NCBI RefSeq assembly: GCF_013359685.1
Contig: NZ_JABFMV010000005.1
Span: 186,001-250,000, forward strand
Length of the DNA stretch: 64,000 nt
Direction of reading: 5' to 3'
Source of the DNA: Leifsonia sp. C5G2
Lineage (GTDB): Bacteria > Actinomycetota > Actinomycetes > Actinomycetales > Microbacteriaceae
Shown piece by piece: positions 58,413 through 64,000 of the stretch. The notes below the pieces were generated by a model that was not told the origin of the DNA, searched no databases, and worked only from the letters and a program-made list of their open reading frames with translations. A program made the translations under genes and the position numbers. The stretch's first letter is position 1. Every line of letters starts with the position of its first letter.

Positions 58413-59654
58413 TCACCTCGAGCTCGGGTCAGGCTCGGCGGGGCGCACGGCGGGGGAGGCCAGGAACGAGGCGACCAGCAGTGCGAGCACGAGGAAGAGC
58501 GCGTTCAGGATGCCGAAATGCTGCCCGAGGAAGCCGATCAGCGGCGGCCCGGCCAGGAATGCCAGGTACCCGATGATCGCGACGGCGGAGACGCGCGCGG
58601 CCGGGTTCGCGGCGCCGTCGGCTGCCGCGGACATGCCGAGCGGGAAGCCGAGCGAGACCCCGAAGCCCCAGAGCACCGTGCCGATCACGACGACCCACAT
58701 CGGTCCGCCGAGGATGAACAGCACCAGCCCGACCGCGCCCATCCCGGCGGTGATGCGGATGGCGGCGACGCGACCGATCCTGTCCACGACCGGGCCGCCG
58801 ACCACGCGGCCGACCGTCATCGCCGCCACGAAGAAGCCGAACACCACGGCGCCGATGGAGTTCTCCTGGCCGTGGCCGTCGACGACCGCCAGCGAGATCC
58901 AGTCGTTCGCCGAGCCCTCGCCGAACGCCATCCCGAGCATCACGACGCCGATCAGGATGAGGCGCCAGTCCGCCCACACCGCGAGCGTCGCGCGCATGCG
59001 CTCGCCGAAGGGGAGCTTCTCGGCCGGACCGGTCTCGTCGCCCAGCTCCGCCTCGCGCGGGATGTATCGCACCGCCACCACCGCGATCACGACGAGGACA
59101 ACGGCGATGCCGACGAGGTGCCAGACCACCGGCACGCCGAGCGCCGCGGCGGCCGCGCCGATGCCGGCGCCGAGCACCGTGCCCAGGCTGAAGCACGCGT
59201 GCATCAGCGGCAGCAGAGTCTTGCCGATCTCGCGCTCGACCGCTGTGGCCTCCACGTTCATCATCACGTCGACCATCCCGTTGCCGAAGCCGAGCAGGAT
59301 GAGTCCGACGGCGACCGAGGGGATGGAGTGGAAGAGTGTCGCGCCCGACCCGATGAGCAGCACTCCGACGGCGACGATGACGAGCCCGCCGACCATCCCG
59401 CGATGGGGTCCGAACCGCACCAGCAGCGGAGACGACACCGTGAGCCCGAGGATGGCGCCGACCGACATCCCGAGGATGAGGAGGCCGATCGCCGCGGGGT
59501 CCTTGCCGAGCCCCAGGTCGTCGCGGATGCCCGGGATGCGGGCCACCCAAGTGGCGAGCGCGAGGCCGGACAGGATGAAGATGACGAAGACCGCGTTGCG
59601 CCAGGCGGTGAGCTCCGAGCGGGAGCGCGTGGTGGTCGGGGTCGGCTGTGACAT
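58413..59654 (-). CDS. MFS transporter (sugar/fucose-permease-like)
   Basis: This 413-residue protein has 12 membrane helices. Features are NAVFVIFILSGLALATWVAR (helix 1, YbjJ/FucP-like), LLGFGNGMVDVMMNVEATAV (helix-4/5 region of this group) and FGFFVAAMTVGRVVGG. Such transporters are often linked to sugar catabolism. It is divergent from a LacI regulator with a large palindrome at the shared promoter. The substrate is unknown. Confidence 0.88.
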   Translation of the reverse strand: MSQPTPTTTRSRSELTAWRNAVFVIFILSGLALATWVARIPGIRDDLGLGKDPAAIGLLILGMSVGAILGLTVSSPLLVRFGPHRGMVGGLVIVAVGVLLIGSGATLFHSIPSVAVGLILLGFGNGMVDVMMNVEATAVEREIGKTLLPLMHACFSLGTVLGAGIGAAAAALGVPVVWHLVGIAVVLVVIAVVAVRYIPREAELGDETGPAEKLPFGERMRATLAVWADWRLILIGVVMLGMAFGEGSANDWISLAVVDGHGQENSIGAVVFGFFVAAMTVGRVVGGPVVDRIGRVAAIRITAGMGAVGLVLFILGGPMWVVVIGTVLWGFGVSLGFPLGMSAAADGAANPAARVSAVAIIGYLAFLAGPPLIGFLGQHFGILNALFLVLALLVASFLASPAVRPAEPDPSSR

Positions 59655-59681
59655 CGGCGTTTTCCAGGGCTTTTCGGGGGC

Positions 59682-59710
59682 TCGAATCGTTTCGACTCGA
59701 AACGATTCGA
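59682..59710. promoter_or_regulatory. Double LacI-type operator between MFS and lacI-family genes
   Basis: A perfect 29-bp inverted repeat: TCGAATCGTTTCGA (59682-59695), one central C, and TCGAAACGATTCGA (59697-59710). Each 14-mer is itself a near-palindrome of the form TCGAA-N4-TTCGA, so two dimers may bind side by side. It lies 27 bases from the MFS ATG and ends one base before the TAAGCT -10 of the regulator. Confidence 0.8.
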
Positions 59711-59711
59711 C

Positions 59712-59717
59712 TAAGCT
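59712..59717 (+). promoter_or_regulatory. Predicted leaderless -10 box of the LacI-family gene
   Basis: TAAGCT, 7 bases before the GTG at 59725. It begins two bases after the operator ends, so a bound repressor would cover the promoter. Confidence 0.5.
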
Positions 59718-59724
59718 ACCACAC

Positions 59725-60795
59725 GTGAACGAACCCAGCACAGCCCCCGCGGGCCCCCGGCCGACGCTGGCCGCGGTCGCCCGCCTGGCAGGCGTGTCCA
59801 ACTCGACGGCGTCCCTGGCCTTCTCCGGCACGGGCCCGGTCTCCGAGGCCACCCGGGAGCGCGTGCTCGCCGCGGCGAAGCGCCTCAACTACGCCGGGCC
59901 CGACCCGAGGGCGCGCTCGCTGCGGCGCGGCCGGTCCGGGATCGTCGGCGTCGTGATGGAGGAGCGGGTGCGCGACGCGTTCCGCGACCCGATCAAGATC
60001 GCCCTGCTCGACGGCATCACGGAGGAGATCGCCGGCATCGACGCCGGGCTGCTCATCCTCACCGACGCGGGGGAGGCGGCCAAGCGCATCGAGGACGCCC
60101 CGATGGACGCCGTGGTGCTGGTCGGCTGCAGCCCCCGGCTCGACGAGTCGGTCGCCACCCTCCGGCAGCGCGGCATCCCGCTCGTCGCGATCGAGGGCGA
60201 CCCGGCCGACGGCGTCCCCACCATCGGCCAGGACAACCGGGAGGCCACCCGAACCGCGGCCCAGCACCTCTACGACCTGGGCCACCGCGACGTCGCCATC
60301 GTCACCCTCTCGCTGACCCGCGACCGCGCGCGCGGCGCGCTGACGCCGGAGCGCTTCGCCGCCGCGAGCTCCACCACGGCACTGGACCGGCTGCGGGGCG
60401 CCCGCGACGTCTTCCCCGAGGCCGGCGGCTGGGTGACGCGGGGCTCGTTCGTCGAGGAGGGCCGCGCGGCAGGGCGCGCGCTGCTCGCCGACGCCCGCTC
60501 CCGGCCGACCGCGATCATCGCCCAGAGCGACCTCCTCGCGGCCGGCGTCATCCGCGCCGCGGAGGAGCTCGGCCTGGAGGTGCCGGGGGATGTTAGCGTC
60601 GTCGGCTTCGACGGCGTGCGCGTCGACGGCCTCTGGCCCTACGACCTCACGACCCTGGTGCAGCCCGCCGTCGACAAGGGCCGCGCAGCCGGACGCGCGG
60701 TCGTCGAGATGCTGGAGGGCGAGGAGCCGCATCCCGCCGTCTTCACGAGCGTGTTCCACCAGGGCAACACGACGGCGGCCCCACGGGCCCGCTGA
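59725..60795 (+). CDS. LacI-family transcriptional regulator
   Basis: This 356-residue protein has a LacI HTH near the N-terminus (TLAAVARLAGVSNSTASLAFSG, with hinge VSEATRERVLAAAKRLNYAGP) and a periplasmic-binding-like sensor domain (about 75-350; ending VSVVGFDGVRVDGLWPYDLT). It should bind the 29-bp palindrome upstream and repress the divergent MFS transporter and itself until a sugar-like ligand binds. The GTG at 59725 gives the expected N-terminus; longer in-frame starts do not. Confidence 0.94.
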   Translation: MNEPSTAPAGPRPTLAAVARLAGVSNSTASLAFSGTGPVSEATRERVLAAAKRLNYAGPDPRARSLRRGRSGIVGVVMEERVRDAFRDPIKIALLDGITEEIAGIDAGLLILTDAGEAAKRIEDAPMDAVVLVGCSPRLDESVATLRQRGIPLVAIEGDPADGVPTIGQDNREATRTAAQHLYDLGHRDVAIVTLSLTRDRARGALTPERFAAASSTTALDRLRGARDVFPEAGGWVTRGSFVEEGRAAGRALLADARSRPTAIIAQSDLLAAGVIRAAEELGLEVPGDVSVVGFDGVRVDGLWPYDLTTLVQPAVDKGRAAGRAVVEMLEGEEPHPAVFTSVFHQGNTTAAPRAR

Positions 60796-60816
60796 CCGCG
60801 CTCGTCCCGTCCTCGC

Positions 60817-60843
60817 CGAGTGGTGACACGGTGTGGCCACTCG
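60817..60843. repeat. Intergenic palindrome after the LacI-family gene
   Basis: CGAGTGGTGACAC (60817-60829) with GTGTGGCCACTCG (60831-60843), a stem with two mismatches. A third related palindrome, ATCGAGT/ACTCGAT, follows at 60858-60875. It shares the core CGAGTGG(C/T)GACA with 58364-58390 and may terminate transcription. Confidence 0.6.
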
Positions 60844-60896
60844 AGCAGGTTTCCCGCATCGAGTCACCACTCGATTGCGTGCGCGGGAGGCCGCCG

Positions 60897-60902
60897 TAGG
60901 CT
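60897..60902 (+). promoter_or_regulatory. Predicted leaderless -10 box of the M20 gene
   Basis: TAGGCT, exactly 6 bases before the ATG at 60909. Confidence 0.5.
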
Positions 60903-60908
60903 GGCGGC

Positions 60909-62117
60909 ATGGATCTCGAAGCGCTGTACCGCGACCTGCACGCCCACCCCGAGCTCGCCTTCACCGAGCACCGAACCGCCGGCATCGTCGCCGAGCGGCT
61001 GAGAGACCTCGGCCTCGACGTCCACACCGGCATCGCCACCACCGGCGTCGTCGGCGTCCTGCGGAACGGCGACGGGCCGACGGTCCTGCTGCGGGCCGAC
61101 ATGGATGCTCTCCCGGTCCGCGAGCAGACCGGACTGCCCTGGGCCTCCACCGAGACGGTGACCGACGAGGCGGGGAACGCCGTGCCGCTCATGCACGCGT
61201 GCGGGCACGACATCCACATCACCTGCCTGCTCGGCGCCGTCGAGGCGCTGCAGGGGTCCACGGACGAGTGGTCGGGGACCCTCGTCGCGCTGTTCCAGCC
61301 GGCGGAGGAGCACGGCGGCGGAGCGCAGGTCATGGTCGACGACGGCCTGTACGAGAAGGTGCCGGTGCCGGACGTGGTGCTCGGCCAGCACGTGCTCCCG
61401 GCCCCGGCCGGCATGGTCGGCGCGCATCCGGGTGCGGCGATGGCGGCCGTCGACACCATGGAGGTGACCCTCCACGGCCGTGGTGGCCACGGTTCCCGCC
61501 CCGAGACGACCATCGACCCGGTCGTGATGGCCGCCGCGACGGTCATGCGGCTGCAGGGAGTCGTGTCGCGCGAGATCGCGCCGCACGACACGGCCGTCGT
61601 GACGGTCGGCAGCCTGCACGCCGGCACCAAGAACAACATCATCGCGGCGGAGGCGACGCTCGGCATCAGCGTGCGGAGCTTCAACGAGGAGGTGCGGCAG
61701 CGCGTGCTGGACGGCGTGCACCGCGTCATCGCGGCGGAGTCGCAGGCCTCCGGCGCGCCGAAGGAACCGCACCTCGAGTGGGGTGAGCGCTACCCGGTCA
61801 CGGTCAACGACCCGGACTCGACCGCGCGGGTCAACGCCGCCTTCGCCGCGGAGTTCGGCGAGGACAAGGTGCTGCACCCGGGCGCGCTGTCCGGCAGCGA
61901 GGACGTCGGCAACCTGGCCACCGCGGCCGGCGCACCGCTCGTCTACTGGATGCTCGGCGGCGCAGACCCCGAGACCGTGCTGCGGGCGCTGGCCGCGGGG
62001 ACGGCGGACACCGACATCCCGTCGAACCACTCGCCGTTCTTCGCGCCGATCCCGCAGCCGACGATCGACACCGGCGTCCGCGCGCTGGTCGTCGCCGCCC
62101 GGGAGTGGCTGGCGTAG
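60909..62117 (+). CDS. M20-family amidohydrolase (hippurate-hydrolase-like)
   Basis: This 402-residue protein is an M20D amidohydrolase. Features are LYRDLHAHPELAFTEHRT, VLLRADMDALPVREQTGLPW, the metal site MHACGHDIHIT, ALFQPAEEHGGGAQ, GRGGHGSRPETTIDP from the dimerisation domain and SGSEDVGN. It hydrolyses N-acyl amino acids or related amides using bound metal ions. The exact substrate is unknown. It is convergent with the MATE gene. Confidence 0.93.
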   Translation: MDLEALYRDLHAHPELAFTEHRTAGIVAERLRDLGLDVHTGIATTGVVGVLRNGDGPTVLLRADMDALPVREQTGLPWASTETVTDEAGNAVPLMHACGHDIHITCLLGAVEALQGSTDEWSGTLVALFQPAEEHGGGAQVMVDDGLYEKVPVPDVVLGQHVLPAPAGMVGAHPGAAMAAVDTMEVTLHGRGGHGSRPETTIDPVVMAAATVMRLQGVVSREIAPHDTAVVTVGSLHAGTKNNIIAAEATLGISVRSFNEEVRQRVLDGVHRVIAAESQASGAPKEPHLEWGERYPVTVNDPDSTARVNAAFAAEFGEDKVLHPGALSGSEDVGNLATAAGAPLVYWMLGGADPETVLRALAAGTADTDIPSNHSPFFAPIPQPTIDTGVRALVVAAREWLA

Positions 62118-62134
62118 CCCGCGCATCCATGGGT

Positions 62135-62175
62135 CGCAACACGCCGTGAGCCCGCGCGATTTACGGCGTGTTGCG
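62135..62175. terminator. Convergent bidirectional terminator
   Basis: A perfect 13-bp stem (CGCAACACGCCGT at 62135-62147 with 62163-62175) around a 15-base loop. It is extended outward, with mismatches, by CATCC-N-TGGG and CCCA-N-GGATG. It lies between the convergent M20 and MATE genes. Confidence 0.8.
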
Positions 62176-62188
62176 TCCCACGGATGGG

Positions 62189-63523
62189 TCAGACGGTGGC
62201 GCCGGCGCGCATCCAGGCCGTCCCGCGGGCGCGGACGCCGAGCGTGACGGCGCGGGCGCCGAGGTAACCGAGCGCGAAGGCGGCGGTCAGGGCGGCGAGC
62301 CCGGCCGCGTCGTGGCCGCCCCAGGTCGCGGCTGCCGCCGCGAGCGGCACGAAGACGGCGACGTTCACCAGACCCGTCAGCGCCAGGTAGCGCGCATCCC
62401 CGGCGCCGATGAGCACCCCGTCGAGCACGAAGACGTAACCCCCCAAGGGGGCGCCGAGGCCGACGATCGCCAGGGAGAGCGGCAGTAGTGCGGCGACGGA
62501 GGCATCGCTCGTGAACAGCCCCGCCGCGAACGGGCTCAACGCGAGGGTGACGGCGCCGAGCACGGCCCCCGCCCCGACACCCCACTGGATGCAGCGCCTC
62601 AGCACCGCTCGGACCGTCTCGAGGTCGCCCGACCCCAGCCCCTTGCCGATGAGCGCCTGCGCGGCGATGGCGAGCGCGTCCAGGGCGAACGCGAGGGTCG
62701 CGAAGACGGTCATCGTCACCTGGAAGGCGGCCAGCTCGTCGGGTCCCAGCTGCGTCGCCGCGAACACAGCGAGCAGCATGGCCGCGCGGAGGCTCGCCGT
62801 CCGCATGAGCAGCCAGCCGCCGGCGCGGGCGGTGCGCCCGATCCCTGCGTGGTGGGGGAGGAGCGGCGCGCCGACCCGGCGTGCATGCCGGGCGACGATC
62901 ACGACGTAGACGAGCACCATGCCCCACTGGGCCGCGACCGTCCCGAGCGCCGACCCGGCGATCCCGAGACCGGCGACGTAGATGAAGAGGTAGTTGAGCA
63001 CGATGTTCACGGCGAACCCGGCGACGGCGACGGCCAGCGGCGTGCGGGTGTCCTGCAGGCCGCGCAGGAGGCCCGTCGCCGCGTAGACGAGCAGCATAGC
63101 CGGGAGCCCGAGCATCGAGATGCCCAGATAGACCGAGGCCTGTTCCGTCACGCCGGTGGATGCGCCGAACAGGGAGACGAGGAACGGCGAGGCCGCCCAT
63201 CCCGCGCCCGCCAGAACGACGCCGAGGCCCAGCGCGAGCCAGCAGCCGTCCACCCCGGCGGCGACCGCTCCGCGTTCGTCGCCCGCGCCGAGCCGCCGTG
63301 CGACGGCCGGGGTCGTGCTGTAGGCGAGGAACACCATGAGCCCGACGATCGTCTGCAGCACCGCGCTCGCGATCCCGAGCCCGGCCAGCGGCTCGACGCC
63401 CAGGTGGCCGACCATCGCCGAGTCGGCGAGCAGGAAGATCGGCTCGGCGACGAGCGCCCCGAGGGCGGGCACGGCGAGCCGCAGGATCTCCCGATCGACG
63501 GGACGGCGCAGGCGGGTGCTCAC
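62189..63523 (-). CDS. MATE-family efflux transporter (DinF-like)
   Basis: This roughly 444-residue protein has 12 membrane helices. The start DREILRLAVPALGALVAEPIFLLADSAMVGHLG and the middle LGLPAMLLVYAATGLLRGLQDTRTPL are typical of DinF-type MATE exporters. Energised by Na+ or H+, they export drugs or oxidants. I prefer GTG 63523, since TAGCGT lies 8 bases upstream. TTG 63532 would add 3 residues and start inside that box. Confidence 0.91.
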   Translation of the reverse strand: MSTRLRRPVDREILRLAVPALGALVAEPIFLLADSAMVGHLGVEPLAGLGIASAVLQTIVGLMVFLAYSTTPAVARRLGAGDERGAVAAGVDGCWLALGLGVVLAGAGWAASPFLVSLFGASTGVTEQASVYLGISMLGLPAMLLVYAATGLLRGLQDTRTPLAVAVAGFAVNIVLNYLFIYVAGLGIAGSALGTVAAQWGMVLVYVVIVARHARRVGAPLLPHHAGIGRTARAGGWLLMRTASLRAAMLLAVFAATQLGPDELAAFQVTMTVFATLAFALDALAIAAQALIGKGLGSGDLETVRAVLRRCIQWGVGAGAVLGAVTLALSPFAAGLFTSDASVAALLPLSLAIVGLGAPLGGYVFVLDGVLIGAGDARYLALTGLVNVAVFVPLAAAAATWGGHDAAGLAALTAAFALGYLGARAVTLGVRARGTAWMRAGATV

Positions 63524-63581
63524 GACCCTCAACGCTACCCGGGCGTTCGAGTGTCGCCGCAGCGATGTCGGAGGTCGTTCC

Positions 63582-63587
63582 TACAGT
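63582..63587 (+). promoter_or_regulatory. Predicted leaderless -10 box of the last gene
   Basis: TACAGT, exactly 6 bases before the ATG at 63594. Confidence 0.5.
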
Positions 63588-63593
63588 GGATGC

Positions 63594-64000
63594 ATGAGCC
63601 ACCTCATGCCGGAACCTCTCGCCACCTGGAGCTGGCGGCTGGAGCGCGTCCGCAACGGCCGTACGGTGCTCACCCGGTCGCAGGCTGCGACCGCGCGCAC
63701 GGACCTCGCCAACGACCGGGCGGCGCATCCCGAGTCGTACGTCGGCTACGAGGAGGAGTACGCGACGGCGCTCGACGAGCTCGAGGTGCTGTCGCGACAG
63801 GCGAACCGGCACGACGACCTGCTCTCGGTCCTCGCGGCCGACCGCCGCAAGGCCGAGCGCGAATCCGGCGTGGCCACGGTGAGCGACGCGCGCTCCGGAG
63901 CGCGACCGCGAGTGTCGCTCGCGGCGGAGCACGACCGCGTCCCGGCCGGGCTGCCCGAGCCGCTGGACCAGTGGGTGCACCGCCTCATCCGCTACCGCGC
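63594..64000 (+). CDS. Hypothetical protein, 5' part (runs off the right edge)
   Basis: An open frame without stops to the window end (135 complete codons). The protein starts MSHLMPEPLATWSWRLERVR and is rich in charged helices (YEEEYATALDELEVLSR, LAADRRKAERESG). No signal peptide is seen, and no family is recognised. The ATG is supported by the upstream -10 box and the divergent, non-overlapping MATE gene. An adjacent downstream part may reveal its domain. Confidence 0.65.
   Translation, partial: MSHLMPEPLATWSWRLERVRNGRTVLTRSQAATARTDLANDRAAHPESYVGYEEEYATALDELEVLSRQANRHDDLLSVLAADRRKAERESGVATVSDARSGARPRVSLAAEHDRVPAGLPEPLDQWVHRLIRYR

Noticed and set aside
60864-63980. About 1,000-codon open frame on the minus strand across the M20, MATE and last genes
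   Set aside because: It reads in the wrong frame through the MATE gene and antisense through the others, with low-complexity Arg/Ala composition. The genes with clear motifs explain the region.

Overview
The window is a chromosomal stretch of a high-GC Gram-positive actinobacterium, most likely a Leifsonia-like member of the Microbacteriaceae (inference from gene content). It carries NucS, which serves actinobacteria that lack MutS/MutL, a MarP-type membrane serine protease, DUF6458 and DUF3618 proteins, an actinobacterial Holin-X protein, class-E-type LAxTG sorting, and many genes whose start codon sits 6-7 bases after a TANNNT -10 box (the leaderless pattern known in actinobacteria). No rRNA, tRNA, IS element, prophage or CRISPR array was recognised. 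Most of the window is ordinary metabolic, transport and regulatory genes in short operons.

Layout. 1-3844 (minus): an operon with ATGA/GTGA overlaps encoding a ferric-reductase-like membrane flavocytochrome, a secreted FMN-binding protein, the FMN transferase ApbE that should flavinylate it, and an OmpR-type two-component system whose kinase runs off the left edge. 3880-5567: an MmyB-like regulator divergent from a short-chain dehydrogenase. 5614-8501: a hypothetical gene, then an EAL protein and a PAS-GAF-GGDEF protein (c-di-GMP turnover). 8568-13261: small enzymes, MerR and OhrR-like regulators, a shikimate dehydrogenase and a LysE exporter. 13309-14036: a frameshifted NYN-domain gene. 14155-19558: a ROK regulator and a ChvE/Ggu-like monosaccharide ABC transporter ending in a strong terminator.

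19722-24771: a GntR regulator, AzlCD, a TetR/MFS divergon with two clear operators, and a quinone oxidoreductase. 25080-26315: two unrecognised genes that look less GC-rich than their neighbours. 26287-29944: MarP, a 47-residue acidic protein and a copper module (membrane protein, YcnI, CopC). 30050-32405: a NarL-type two-component system. 32680-38998: a membrane-anchored M15-like protein, a NUDIX hydrolase, an envelope cluster (YihY, DUF3618, Holin-X), a universal stress protein, a pair of CrcB fluoride channels, and small proteins. 38546-40318: a MarR/MFS divergon.

40367-43018: two secreted low-complexity proteins. The second has eight chaplin-like repeats and an LASTG wall-sorting signal. 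43120-46346: an orphan ParB-like ribbon-helix-helix protein, then a type III polyketide synthase / methyltransferase / flavoprotein operon resembling the Streptomyces srs phenolic-lipid operon. 46478-54144: a mannitol PTS locus that also holds the general PTS genes (EI, HPr) and a separate EIIB-like protein, divergent from a PRD-type regulator (MtlR). 54229-64000: housekeeping and accessory genes (lipoprotein, VOC protein, HAD phosphatase, SseB, NucS, lactonase, MFS/LacI divergon with a 29-bp palindromic operator, M20 amidohydrolase, MATE exporter), ending in a gene cut by the right edge.
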